Positions 8,456-16,678 of a DNA stretch of 64,000 nt are shown here, piece after piece. The DNA comes from Mucilaginibacter flavidus (lineage in GTDB: Bacteria; Bacteroidota; Bacteroidia; Sphingobacteriales; Sphingobacteriaceae): NCBI RefSeq assembly GCF_024055575.1, contig NZ_JAMXOE010000002.1:124001-188000 (forward strand), read 5' to 3'. Position numbers and translations under genes: made by a program. Position 1 is the stretch's first letter; the number at the start of each line of letters is the position of its first letter. A model generated the notes under the pieces. That model saw only the letters and a list, made by a program, of their open reading frames with translations. It was not told the DNA's origin and did no database searches.

Positions 8456-9659
8456 CTAACTCTCCGGCTATAACGTTTAAACTACTCATGTTAATAATTG
8501 CATCACTCAATAACATCCCCCGGCTCATTGGCGCGTACATCTGGTAATTGATAAAGCTTGGCCTGCGGAAATGCAGCCTGTAAGGCGACCTGCCTCCATC
8601 ATTCACCAAATAGAAGCCCAGTTCGCCATTTGCGCCCTCAACCGAATGATAAACCTCGGTAGTTGGGGTCGGCACCTCGCCCATCACTATCTTAAAGTGA
8701 TAAATAAGGGCTTCCATGTTATTGTAAACTTCCTCTTTTGGCGGAAGGTAAAAATCAGGTACATCGGCGTGGAAAATATCTGTTGGCTCTTTTTCGAGCT
8801 TAGCCAGGGCCTGCTCAATTATGCGCAGACTTTGCCACATCTCTTCGTTACGCACCAAAAAGCGGTTGTAAACATCGCCATTGGTACCAACGGGTACTTC
8901 AAATTCAAAATCTTCGTATGACGAGTAAGGGTTCATGGCCCTCACGTCGTAATCGACACCTGTTGCACGCAGTATCGGGCCGCTCCAGCTGTAGCTTAAC
9001 GCTTCTTCGGCAGTAACCGCAGCTACGTCACGGGTACGATCAACGAATATCCTGTTACGGTTAAACAGTGACTCGAACTCTTTTAATGTTTTAGGGAATG
9101 TCTTTAAAAACTTGCGCAGCTTGTCAAATGCAATAGTATTAAAGTTCCGTTCGAACCCGCCTATACGACCAATATTGGTTGTTAAGCGCGAGCCGCAAAC
9201 TTCTTCATAAATTTCATAAATAGCTTCACGGTGCTCCATCATATACAGGAAACCCGTGAAAGCGCCGGTATCAACACCCAATACGCCGTTGCAAACAATG
9301 TGGTCGCTTATACGGGCCAGCTCCATTACAATAACGCGCAGGTAATCCACACGTTTTGGCATCTCGATACCCAACAGTTTTTCAACTGTCATGTGCCAAC
9401 CCATATTGTTTATGGGGGATGAGCAGTAGTTGAGCCTGTCGGTTAGCGGGGTTATCTGGTAAAAGGGCCTGTGTTCGGCAATTTTTTCGAAGGCGCGGTG
9501 TATGTAGCCTATGGTTGATACGCCGCTAACAATGCGCTCGCCATCCAACTGCAGCACATTCTGGAAAACACCATGTGTTGCCGGGTGCGTTGGCCCCAAA
9601 TTCAGGGTCGACAGCTCATTTTGCGGGTCGTTATCTGTATATACCGGATGGTTTTGCAT
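8448..9659 (-). CDS. nuoD: NADH-quinone oxidoreductase subunit D (NuoD)
   Basis: 49 kDa-type subunit of complex I that forms the quinone-binding site with NuoB; related to hydrogenase large subunits. It has 403 residues. Recognisable motifs are LNLGPTHPATHGVFQ near the N-terminus (about 19-33), YIHRAFEKIAE, the loop SPINNMGWHM, and C-terminal HFRRPSFINYQMYAPMSRGM, followed by an end close to that expected. Here nuoC and nuoD are separate genes, unlike the nuoCD fusion of enterobacteria. Confidence 0.97.
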   Translation of the reverse strand: MQNHPVYTDNDPQNELSTLNLGPTHPATHGVFQNVLQLDGERIVSGVSTIGYIHRAFEKIAEHRPFYQITPLTDRLNYCSSPINNMGWHMTVEKLLGIEMPKRVDYLRVIVMELARISDHIVCNGVLGVDTGAFTGFLYMMEHREAIYEIYEEVCGSRLTTNIGRIGGFERNFNTIAFDKLRKFLKTFPKTLKEFESLFNRNRIFVDRTRDVAAVTAEEALSYSWSGPILRATGVDYDVRAMNPYSSYEDFEFEVPVGTNGDVYNRFLVRNEEMWQSLRIIEQALAKLEKEPTDIFHADVPDFYLPPKEEVYNNMEALIYHFKIVMGEVPTPTTEVYHSVEGANGELGFYLVNDGGRSPYRLHFRRPSFINYQMYAPMSRGMLLSDAIINMSSLNVIAGELDA

Positions 9660-9664
9660 CTCTG

Positions 9665-10168
9665 TTATCTTCCAAAAAAGTAATCTTTCTTATCAACACG
9701 GTTCGGGTCTTCCAGCGGAAATTCTTTTCGCATCGGGAAAGCCGTCATGTCGTCAACATTCAATATCCTGCGTAAATCAGGATGGCCGTCAAATATAACC
9801 CCAAAAAAGTCATAAGTTTCGCGTTCCATCCAGTTGGCACCATTCCAAAGTTCGGTAGCCGTTGGCATGTGCACATCGCCATCGGTCATGAATACCTTAA
9901 GACGGATACGTACATTGTTAACCAGGCTGTGCAAATGGTATATTACGCCTATTTGCTTTTCCTGCTCCGGATAGTGGATAGCGGTTATATCAGTTAAGTA
10001 TATAAACTGAAGAGCAGCGTCATTTTTTAAATAAGATAAAATGGCAATAATGTTGTCTTTGCCGGTTTCCAGGGTAAGCAAACCAAAAGGTTCACCAACT
10101 ACAGTAAGCTGTTCCGGGAACTCCGCGTTTAATTTATTTAAAAGCTCTTCGTTTGAAAATTTGCCCAT
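9665..10168 (-). CDS. nuoC: NADH-quinone oxidoreductase subunit C (NuoC)
   Basis: 30 kDa-type peripheral subunit of complex I with a structural role beside NuoD. It has 167 residues. The family signature lies in the second half: ANWMERETYDFFGVIFDGHP and DLRRILNVDDMTAFPMRKEFPL. Its start touches the nuoB stop and its stop lies five bases before nuoD. Confidence 0.96.
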   Translation of the reverse strand: MGKFSNEELLNKLNAEFPEQLTVVGEPFGLLTLETGKDNIIAILSYLKNDAALQFIYLTDITAIHYPEQEKQIGVIYHLHSLVNNVRIRLKVFMTDGDVHMPTATELWNGANWMERETYDFFGVIFDGHPDLRRILNVDDMTAFPMRKEFPLEDPNRVDKKDYFFGR

Positions 10169-10710
10169 TATTGTATTCCGTATGAAGCTAATAGTTTTTG
10201 GTATTGCGGCTCATTTCTGCGGCGCAGTGTTTCGGTTTGTACCAGTTTCTGGATTGCCATAAAGCCATCAATAATAGCCTCAGGACGAGGCGGGCAGCCG
10301 GGCACGTAAACGTCAACCGGGATCACCTCATCAATACCCTGCAAAACCGAATAGGTATCAAAAATACCACCGCTTGATGCACAGGCGCCAACAGCCATTA
10401 CCCAACGGGGCTCGGCCATCTGCAAATATACCTGCCTTAACACAGGGCCCATTTTTTTCGATATCGTGCCCATAACCATCAGCAGGTCGGCCTGGCGTGG
10501 CGAGAAGCTCAAACGCTCGGCGCCGAAACGAGAAAGGTCATAGTGCGAAGCCATGGTGGCCATAAATTCAATGCCGCAGCACGAAGTGGCAAACGGCAGT
10601 GGCCATAATGAATTTGAACGCGCTAAACCTATTGCTTTATCAAGCGAGGTGGCAAAAAAACCTGCACCTTCTACGCCTGCGGGGGCATCAACTAATTGAA
10701 TATCACTCAT
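10168..10710 (-). CDS. nuoB: NADH-quinone oxidoreductase subunit B (NuoB)
   Basis: Carries cluster N2, the terminal [4Fe-4S] of complex I that reduces quinone. It has 180 residues. Ligands are the tandem Cys 44-45 in ATSCCGIEFM, Cys 110 in VGACASSGG and Cys 139 in VPGCPPRPEA. PRQADLLMVMGTI is also typical. Unlike the rest of the operon it is preceded by a 275-base gap containing a good -7 promoter element, so nuoB onwards may have its own promoter besides that of nuoA. Confidence 0.97.
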   Translation of the reverse strand: MSDIQLVDAPAGVEGAGFFATSLDKAIGLARSNSLWPLPFATSCCGIEFMATMASHYDLSRFGAERLSFSPRQADLLMVMGTISKKMGPVLRQVYLQMAEPRWVMAVGACASSGGIFDTYSVLQGIDEVIPVDVYVPGCPPRPEAIIDGFMAIQKLVQTETLRRRNEPQYQKLLASYGIQ

Positions 10711-10985
10711 GATGTATTTGATACAAAAACCCTTCCATTTTTACTCCGTAATTTCAAACCTATTGCAACGCTTGTGAGCTTATAACAGATTGTATACTGC
10801 CGGTAAAAAAGTTTGACAAATTTACAACAATTTATAATGTAAGAGATACACTATGCAATAAGGTGAATATATTTAGAATTATTCCAAATAGTCATTGGTC
10901 ATTGATAGCAACAACTCTATAACTAACTCTGCTCTATCTTTCAGTCTTTCTGACTTTCGGTCTTTTCTGACTTCAGACTTCCGAC
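10711..10985. other. nuoA-nuoB intergenic region
   Basis: A 275-base gap in an otherwise dense operon. Next to the nuoA stop it holds short AAGTC/GAAAGTC-type direct repeats on the minus strand (about 10945-10985), resembling low-complexity intergenic repeats common in this lineage. Closer to nuoB it holds a TAAATTTG -7 element. I see no ORF or RNA gene in it. Confidence 0.55.
10817..10824 (-). promoter_or_regulatory. Candidate -7 element for nuoB onwards
   Basis: Reads TAAATTTG on the minus strand, a full match to the Bacteroidota TAnnTTTG -7 consensus. It would give a leader of roughly 100 bases before nuoB. No TTTG -33 box sits at the ideal 19-base spacing, which lowers certainty. Confidence 0.4.
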
Positions 10986-11357
10986 TTAATCCCAATCCAG
11001 CGCGCCTTTTTTTATAACGTAGAAAAAGCCCAATAGCAGCGTACCCATAAAGATAAACATCTCTATCATGCCAGTTTTGCCAAGATCTTTAAAATTTACT
11101 GCCCAGGGGTACATAAATATTACTTCCACATCAAACAGCACAAACAGGATAGCCACCAGGAAATATTTAATTGAAATTGGCGTGCGTGCGTTACCAATAA
11201 CCTCTATACCCGACTCAAACGGGGTAAGCTTATCCTTGGTAGCCCGTTTTGGGCCAATTTTATGGGTTACAAACATGGTGGTAACCACAAAACCTAAAGC
11301 TACCAGCATTTGAAAAATGATGGGCAAATAATTAACGGGCAAACTTTGTACTTCCAT
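10986..11357 (-). CDS. nuoA: NADH-quinone oxidoreductase subunit A (NuoA)
   Basis: First membrane subunit of complex I. With the ATG at 11357 it has 123 residues; a longer frame would need a TTG start that lies inside the promoter. Three helices are evident. The conserved loop KLTPFESGIEVIGNARTPIS precedes FDVEVIFMYPWAV, whose acidic residues belong to the E-channel. It opens the nuo operon directly after the terminator of the Ton/TPR operon. Confidence 0.96.
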   Translation of the reverse strand: MEVQSLPVNYLPIIFQMLVALGFVVTTMFVTHKIGPKRATKDKLTPFESGIEVIGNARTPISIKYFLVAILFVLFDVEVIFMYPWAVNFKDLGKTGMIEMFIFMGTLLLGFFYVIKKGALDWD

Positions 11358-11361
11358 GCTG

Positions 11362-11369
11362 CAAATATA
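11362..11369 (-). promoter_or_regulatory. -7 promoter element of nuoA, probably leaderless
   Basis: Reads TATATTTG on the minus strand, followed by CAGC and then the nuoA ATG. A start site a few bases downstream of the -7 box would fall at or next to the ATG, so the mRNA would have almost no 5' leader. It lies within 12 bases of the T-tract of the preceding terminator. Confidence 0.55.
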
Positions 11370-11380
11370 CAAATGGTTAT

Positions 11381-11416
11381 ATAATAAAAAAGCCTCCCGG
11401 TAAATCGGAAGGCTTT
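11381..11416 (-). terminator. Rho-independent terminator after the TPR gene
   Basis: On the minus strand a 10-base stem (arms 11406-11415 and 11390-11399, one G-T pair) with a 6-base loop is followed by a run of T. It ends the exbB-to-TPR transcription unit just before the nuoA promoter. Confidence 0.85.
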
Positions 11417-11437
11417 CTTTTATTTTTTAATAATTAC

Positions 11438-13177
11438 TTATTTGCTTTTACCACCGGTTTTCTTGGTAGCAAAGTAATATTTTACCTGAGGGTTTTCAGG
11501 GTCAAATGTTTGTGCCTTCGTATATAAATCAAGCGCCTTGGCAGAGTCCTTTTCTTTATTTTCAGCGTAATTACCTAAGTAAGCAAGCGCAACACCCATA
11601 GATGTTTTTTCATCATCCTTAAGCGGCGTCGTTTTTGCAGTAATTAACTGAACATACTGCTCAAAAAACGGCTTAGCTAAACCTTTAATATTATTTCTAT
11701 CGCCATCTTCAAAGTCTTTAACATTGGCATGGAAATATAAAATTTGCGCATTAGGCTTTGCACCTAGTTTACGTTCAACATAACTAAACGCAGTGTCAGC
11801 TTTGGCAAGAATTGTTGTATCAGGCTTTATAGTTTTATCTGTCTGCTGTTTAATAAGCTGGCTTTTGTAAACCTGGTAATAACTGAAAGCTTCTTTGAAG
11901 TGGTCGTTAAGTTGCGCGTTTCTTGATCTTTCAGTAAATGTCTTTAAGGCTTGGGCTGCGTCTGCATAATTGTGCAAATTATACAAAGTGGTGCCAATTT
12001 CACCATAAATATCCACGTTACTGGTATCGACAGTTAAAGCAGTGCGCAACGTTTGAACGCCTACAGAATCTTTTTTCTGTAATATTTGTGAACGCCCTAA
12101 ATACAAATAATCATTTGGAAGCAAACGTTTTGCATCAGCTTCTTTTATCCATTTCGTCAATGCCGACTCAGCAGCAGGATAATCCTTATTTTCAAAAGCC
12201 GCGTAACCCAAATAACGGTAAGCTCTTAAATTACTTTTCGCTGATGCAGATAAATCAGTAGCAACTTTCTGCAATTGCACGTAATCTTTTGTTCGTACCA
12301 AAAAGTCAGCATAACGCATCTGCGATTCAACCGAGTAATCAGTAAGGCTGATGTATTTTTTGTATTGCTCAGCCGCATCTTTTACCAACGCATCGTATTT
12401 CGTTGGGTCTTTTGGCGACTCACGTAAATCGGTTTCAGCCCATTCGCGGTAAGCGGGACCGTAGTTAGGGTCGATAGCTAAAGCAGCTTTAAACTGGTCT
12501 TTCGATCCGTCAAAGTTATCAGCATATTGCCATAACACGCCCAGTGCCACGTTTGCAGCAGCCGATTTCTCCATCGCCAATGCACCGCTATAGCTGGTAT
12601 AAGCATCATTGCTTTTCAATTGCGAACGATATGCATCGCCCATAGCGATCAGTATCTCGGCATCTTTCGGATTAACCGCTTTGCCTTTGGTTAAAACAGC
12701 AATAGCTGCGTCAGCATCTGCAGGTGTAATTTTCGACCCGTTAATTCCTTTACTGCTGCCATTAACCGGTAATAAATAGCTTAGGCCAATGTATAAATAT
12801 GGCTTGCTGTTTTTACCTGCTACGGCAATAGCCTGGTTAAAGTTATTGGTAGCTGTTGCATTGTCTTTTTCGATGTGGGCCACGGCACCAATACCAACCA
12901 TGTTTAATGGCGATTTCGAGTTTATGGCTAAACCTTTGTTAAATATGGCCTTTGCCGAGTCGGCATAGTCCTGCTTAATGTATACCCAACCCAGGTAAAA
13001 GTAGTTTTCGTCTTTGTCGGCCTGTGTGGTTGTCAGGTTTTTAAGCATAGATTTTGCTTTCTGATACTGCTCGGCATCGATAGCCTTTTTTGCATCGGCT
13101 AAACTCTGTGCAAATACCGATGACCCCAAAAACATCAAACCCAGCCCTGCTCCGGCTATCTTACTGATCATTTTCAT
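11438..13177 (-). CDS. Secreted tetratricopeptide-repeat protein
   Basis: 579 residues with a Sec signal peptide (basic MKMISK start, hydrophobic GAGLGLMFLG core, cleavage likely after VFAQ near residue 24). The remainder is made of TPR-like helical pairs: repeated patterns such as YFYLGWVYIKQDYADSAKAI, GPAYREWAETDL and YLGYAAFENKDYPAAESAL run from about residue 30 to 570. It probably acts as a periplasmic protein-interaction scaffold. It is the last gene of the exbB-exbD-exbD-tonB-PstS run, a position I recall as common in Bacteroidota, so a role with the Ton system or solute capture is plausible but unproven. Confidence 0.8.
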   Translation of the reverse strand: MKMISKIAGAGLGLMFLGSSVFAQSLADAKKAIDAEQYQKAKSMLKNLTTTQADKDENYFYLGWVYIKQDYADSAKAIFNKGLAINSKSPLNMVGIGAVAHIEKDNATATNNFNQAIAVAGKNSKPYLYIGLSYLLPVNGSSKGINGSKITPADADAAIAVLTKGKAVNPKDAEILIAMGDAYRSQLKSNDAYTSYSGALAMEKSAAANVALGVLWQYADNFDGSKDQFKAALAIDPNYGPAYREWAETDLRESPKDPTKYDALVKDAAEQYKKYISLTDYSVESQMRYADFLVRTKDYVQLQKVATDLSASAKSNLRAYRYLGYAAFENKDYPAAESALTKWIKEADAKRLLPNDYLYLGRSQILQKKDSVGVQTLRTALTVDTSNVDIYGEIGTTLYNLHNYADAAQALKTFTERSRNAQLNDHFKEAFSYYQVYKSQLIKQQTDKTIKPDTTILAKADTAFSYVERKLGAKPNAQILYFHANVKDFEDGDRNNIKGLAKPFFEQYVQLITAKTTPLKDDEKTSMGVALAYLGNYAENKEKDSAKALDLYTKAQTFDPENPQVKYYFATKKTGGKSK

Positions 13178-13415
13178 TTTGCGTTAAATTTTTTTAAAGA
13201 CAGTGGTATTTAAAATGAACAGCTAATTTAAAATAAAGCCGTCATAAATATCCCACCGGATTAATAATTTATTTTAGTTATTTATAGCTTGCCACGCCTT
13301 AAAGCGTGATTTAGTTAGTTACGTAAGCTTGCTACAGCAATGTTGCATTTACAATAATATAAATTTTTGACTAAAAATCAACAAACAAGTTTAAACAAGT
13401 TTGTACAATATTATA
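13178..13415. other. Spacer between the PstS-like and TPR genes
   Basis: A 238-base AT-rich spacer. It has a small 5-base hairpin (CACGC/GCGTG, 13293-13308) and short direct repeats ACAAGTTTAAACAAGTTTG near 13384-13402. I see no ORF and no strong terminator, so readthrough from the Ton operon into the TPR gene is likely. Confidence 0.4.
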
Positions 13416-14324
13416 TCATTGTACTATTTTTTTCACTATGTTGACCTCCCTGCCGGGAATATCAAACGGTAAAAGTCCCGATTTAAGAATAATGCGCTGC
13501 CCGCGGTCGCCGGCAATAAACGCTGCAAATTCCATACCTAATCCCATTTTACCCGTGAAATTTAAAATATATAATTTACGGGTAAGCGGGTATTGTTTCA
13601 ATGCAAGGGACTCCTGCGAAGGCAAAAAGTATTGGCCCGAAGGCTTGCTGTCATCCTTCACCCATACAATTTTAACCTTATTCACTGCGTCTTCGTAGTC
13701 TTTCTCAGGGTCATTGAGCCAACTAAAACCGGTAATACCTATAGCATTTGGGTGCGTGCTAACGTATTGTACTACTTCCTTATTTGATTTTAGCGAGTAA
13801 ATATTTTTCTGTTTAAATTCCTTAGTACCCGAAAATTCTTTTAAATAACGTACCAAACCAGAGTTCGGGTTATCAAAAACGATGTCTTTATCGGTTTTAG
13901 TATCCCCGGTAAGCATCTTTTTTATCTCGCTTACGGTAATAGTGGTATCGTTGGAGGCCTGGTTAACAATCAATGCGATTGCGTCGATAGCAAAACAGTT
14001 AACAATCGGGCTTATATTTTTTGATTTAAGTACCTTGTTTTCTTCAGCAGTCATCTCACGCGACATCAAAAGCACCCTTGCACTGTCGGCAAATAACATA
14101 TTTACGGCGTTGTTCTCGGGTGCATAAATAACCTTTGGGTGGCCATCTTTGTAAAGCGCGCCATAAACGTAAAGTTCCTGGTCAACAATCGGCTTTAACG
14201 ATTCATCAACCACAAATATCTTTGAGCGGTCAACACCGCTAACAGTTTTAACCTTGTGTTCGCAGCTTGCAAACAGGGCAAGCCATGCAGCGCCGGCGGT
14301 TATAATTTTGAAACTATATTTCAT
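13416..14324 (-). CDS. PstS-like periplasmic substrate-binding lipoprotein
   Basis: 302 residues. The N-terminus is a lipoprotein signal with the lipobox LFAS followed by Cys 21, so it is predicted to be membrane-anchored. The body resembles a type 2 phosphate/molybdate-binding protein: VSEIKKMLTGDTKTDKD, VFDNPNSGLVRYLKEF, HPNAIGITGFSWL and YPLTRKLYILNF match the order of PstS motifs. No pstC, pstA or pstB is nearby. It overlaps the upstream small membrane gene by 11 bases within the exb/tonB operon, so it may deliver a bound anion in the Ton context or act as a sensor. Binding specificity cannot be read from sequence. Confidence 0.75.
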   Translation of the reverse strand: MKYSFKIITAGAAWLALFASCEHKVKTVSGVDRSKIFVVDESLKPIVDQELYVYGALYKDGHPKVIYAPENNAVNMLFADSARVLLMSREMTAEENKVLKSKNISPIVNCFAIDAIALIVNQASNDTTITVSEIKKMLTGDTKTDKDIVFDNPNSGLVRYLKEFSGTKEFKQKNIYSLKSNKEVVQYVSTHPNAIGITGFSWLNDPEKDYEDAVNKVKIVWVKDDSKPSGQYFLPSQESLALKQYPLTRKLYILNFTGKMGLGMEFAAFIAGDRGQRIILKSGLLPFDIPGREVNIVKKIVQ

Positions 14325-14541
14325 CGGGCTTCTTTTTTATCAAACGCGAAAAACGTAAAACTCCGTAGCCTACCAGTACCAGGCCGAAAACTATGCGTTG
14401 TGTTTTGGATAGATTGGGTAACATGGCGTCCCAAAACATCACCATCATGGCTAATGTTATTACACAAACAAACCCCAACACGCCTAAAATAAGCAAAAAC
14501 CGCCTTGCGGGCGATTTTTGCTCGTTATTGTTAAATAACAT
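14314..14541 (-). CDS. Small two-helix membrane protein of the Ton operon
   Basis: 75 residues with a polar basic start (NNNEQKSPARR), two hydrophobic segments (about 15-36 and 48-62) and a basic tail (RLIKKKPDEI). I do not recognise a named family. It is wedged 14 bases after tonB and overlaps the PstS-like gene by 11 bases, so it is cotranscribed with both. Conservation of that position would support a part in Ton motor assembly; this is inference. Confidence 0.7.
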   Translation of the reverse strand: MLFNNNEQKSPARRFLLILGVLGFVCVITLAMMVMFWDAMLPNLSKTQRIVFGLVLVGYGVLRFSRLIKKKPDEI

Positions 14542-14555
14542 CTAATACTTATTTT

Positions 14556-15371
14556 TTATTCAGAAAGTGCAAACGAAATTGGCACGCTGTAAGCAACACG
14601 AACCGGACGTCCGTTTTGAATACCTGGGCTCCATTTTGGTGAAGCTTTAATTACGCGGGCAGCTTCCTCATCGCAACCATCGCCAATACCACGGGTTACG
14701 TGTATATCAGTCAATGAGCCATCGCGCTCGCAAACAAAGCTTACTATAACTTTACCTTGTGTACCGTTTTCTCTTGCTACTGCCGGGTATCTCATAGTTT
14801 TCTGCAGGTAAGCATAAAACTTCTCCATACCACCCGGGAACACCGGAACCTGCTCAACCGAGGTAAAGATCTTATTAGGGTCTTCCTCTGTTACTTTGGT
14901 ATCAGACGTACCAACAGGCTCGTCAATAACCACATCGGCGTTTTTGTCGCCTTTCAGGTTCTTCTGGCCAGGGTCGGCAACCTTCAATTCTTCAATTGTA
15001 GGTGGTTTTTCTTTTACTTCAACGTCAGGTTTTACAATCGGAGGCGGGAATTTAACCTGGTCAACCTTTGGTTTAGGCGGCTCAGGCGGAGGTGGCGGAG
15101 GTGGTTTTTTCAAATCCACTGGCGGTGGCGAAAGCACCACGTTGGTAATCTTGATCTTCTCTTTACCCTTTGGTATAAAGCCGGAGATCATGTCGATAAT
15201 TGTATTTGCAGATATAGCCACAACAAACACGATGATACCAATAATTAAAGCTTTACCGGTATTTCTACCATTGTCTTTCCTTAGTTCGTATGCACCATAA
15301 GCTTTGTTGCGATCTGTAAAAACAGTATCAATCCATTTCTGGTCTAATATGTCTAATTTCGATCCAAACAT
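14556..15371 (-). CDS. tonB: TonB-family energy transducer
   Basis: 271 residues. TonB couples the ExbB-ExbD proton motor to outer-membrane receptors. A cytoplasmic stretch (1-39) of the Bacteroidota type (FTDRNKAYGAYELRK) precedes one membrane helix at about 41-62. A periplasmic proline-rich linker follows (PPPPPPPEPPKPK), and the C-terminal TonB domain begins near FPGGMEKFYAYLQKTMRYP and contains GKVIVSFVCERDGS and WSPGIQNGRPV. It is preceded by two exbD genes and exbB on the same strand, forming a complete Ton module. Confidence 0.93.
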   Translation of the reverse strand: MFGSKLDILDQKWIDTVFTDRNKAYGAYELRKDNGRNTGKALIIGIIVFVVAISANTIIDMISGFIPKGKEKIKITNVVLSPPPVDLKKPPPPPPPEPPKPKVDQVKFPPPIVKPDVEVKEKPPTIEELKVADPGQKNLKGDKNADVVIDEPVGTSDTKVTEEDPNKIFTSVEQVPVFPGGMEKFYAYLQKTMRYPAVARENGTQGKVIVSFVCERDGSLTDIHVTRGIGDGCDEEAARVIKASPKWSPGIQNGRPVRVAYSVPISFALSE

Positions 15372-15418
15372 TTTTTTTGGCTTTAATATTAATTAACGTT
15401 CAAGTAATACATTTATTA

Positions 15419-15958
15419 CTAGTAATTTCCCTGTGATTTAAGTGCATCAACCTCTATTGGTAATATCTTAACAATAGCGTATGATTTCACAGCGGTTATG
15501 CTCATTTCGTCGAGCGTAGCCACCAGGTTTTCGTAAGTTGATTTGTCGCTTGGCTTAATCAAAACAATCATAAAATTATCAGGCGCTGCGTGTGTTGAAG
15601 CAACCTGGTTTCCGTTATCAATTAAGGCTTTGCGCAAGCCATTAGGGCCGTATCCATCAACTGTAGGTGCTGATTTTCCCGGTAAGCCCATGTACCATTC
15701 AACTTTATTGTGGGCGCCTAACAAAATAGTCATCGTACGTGATTCGGCAACAGGTAACTGGTTTTTAATAACCGAGTTATCTGGCATTGCCAAATTCATC
15801 GCCTTTGGCTTGTTAAGCGTAGTGGTAAACATAAAGAATGTGATCAGTAAGAAAGCCAGATCCACCATCGCGGTTAAATCCACGCGCGTTGATGCCTTTT
15901 TGCTTCTTACCTTCCCGCCTTTATGCTTACCCCCGCCGGAGGTATCTAATTCTGCCAT
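15419..15958 (-). CDS. exbD: ExbD/TolR-family biopolymer transport protein (second copy)
   Basis: 179 residues. A basic N-terminus (GGGKHKGGKVRSKK) is followed by the single membrane helix VDLTAMVDLAFLLITFFMF, whose aspartates include the proton-carrying residue. The rest is a periplasmic domain. It is three bases from the upstream exbD and belongs to the same operon. The two ExbD proteins are clearly diverged, so a heteromeric rotor partner is possible. Confidence 0.92.
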   Translation of the reverse strand: MAELDTSGGGKHKGGKVRSKKASTRVDLTAMVDLAFLLITFFMFTTTLNKPKAMNLAMPDNSVIKNQLPVAESRTMTILLGAHNKVEWYMGLPGKSAPTVDGYGPNGLRKALIDNGNQVASTHAAPDNFMIVLIKPSDKSTYENLVATLDEMSITAVKSYAIVKILPIEVDALKSQGNY

Positions 15959-15961
15959 TTT

Positions 15962-16585
15962 CTAGTGTCTTTTAGGTGCCGCTTTAAGCGTCGTAATTAA
16001 ATCAAATTTAAAAAGTTTCTGGTGTCCTAACACAGTTATAACCGTATTAACCGACGGGTACTGTTCCAAACGGTCACCCTTTATGGCTATGTTGTAATCT
16101 TTACTGTGTATACCCCTGTTGGCCTTGCGTGCAGTAATAATCCAGTTGGATAACTCATTGTTTATCGTAGTGTCCGCAGGAATACCGGTCTGCTCAAAAT
16201 TTTTCATCTGGTCCGAAGGCGTATTTAAAAACTGCTTCATTTGCTTCATTGGCACACCGAAAATTTCGGTGTTTGCAAATTTGTTTAACTCTGCGGGGGT
16301 GAATGAAACACCGACTTGATCACCCATTGTTTTCAGCGTTTCTGTGCGTACATCGTTACCGCTAAATCCGAGGAATATTTTACCTCCCTTACCTATCGAT
16401 ATCGTTAAAACGTTATCATCCGGTATCGTTACTTCTTTGGATGAGGGCGGGACTTCAGCTTTTGAAGGGTCCTCAACCTTTGGTTTTGCCGTTAATATGA
16501 AAAAGGTGAGCAATAGGAAAGCCACATCACACATGGCTGTCATATCTATTGCCGTGCTTTTTCGGGCAACTTTTACTCTGGGCAT
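15962..16585 (-). CDS. exbD: ExbD/TolR-family biopolymer transport protein (first copy)
   Basis: 207 residues with the membrane helix IDMTAMCDVAFLLLTFFIL near the N-terminus, containing the essential aspartate, then a periplasmic domain longer than that of the second copy (an extra stretch around residues 95-150). It lies between exbB and the second exbD. It likely forms the proton-driven motor with ExbB. Confidence 0.92.
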   Translation of the reverse strand: MPRVKVARKSTAIDMTAMCDVAFLLLTFFILTAKPKVEDPSKAEVPPSSKEVTIPDDNVLTISIGKGGKIFLGFSGNDVRTETLKTMGDQVGVSFTPAELNKFANTEIFGVPMKQMKQFLNTPSDQMKNFEQTGIPADTTINNELSNWIITARKANRGIHSKDYNIAIKGDRLEQYPSVNTVITVLGHQKLFKFDLITTLKAAPKRH

Positions 16586-16678
16586 AATTTTAATTTTTTT
16601 AGTGTAAGTGTATAAATTGATTATACTATCCCCGGCCGCTTTTGGCGCCCGGGGTAAAACTAAGCAACAGCGTGTTGT

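Noticed and set aside
14757..15300. Plus-strand ORFs opposite tonB rich in Trp/Arg or Gly
   Set aside because: They are shadows of the proline-rich TonB linker and its codon bias.
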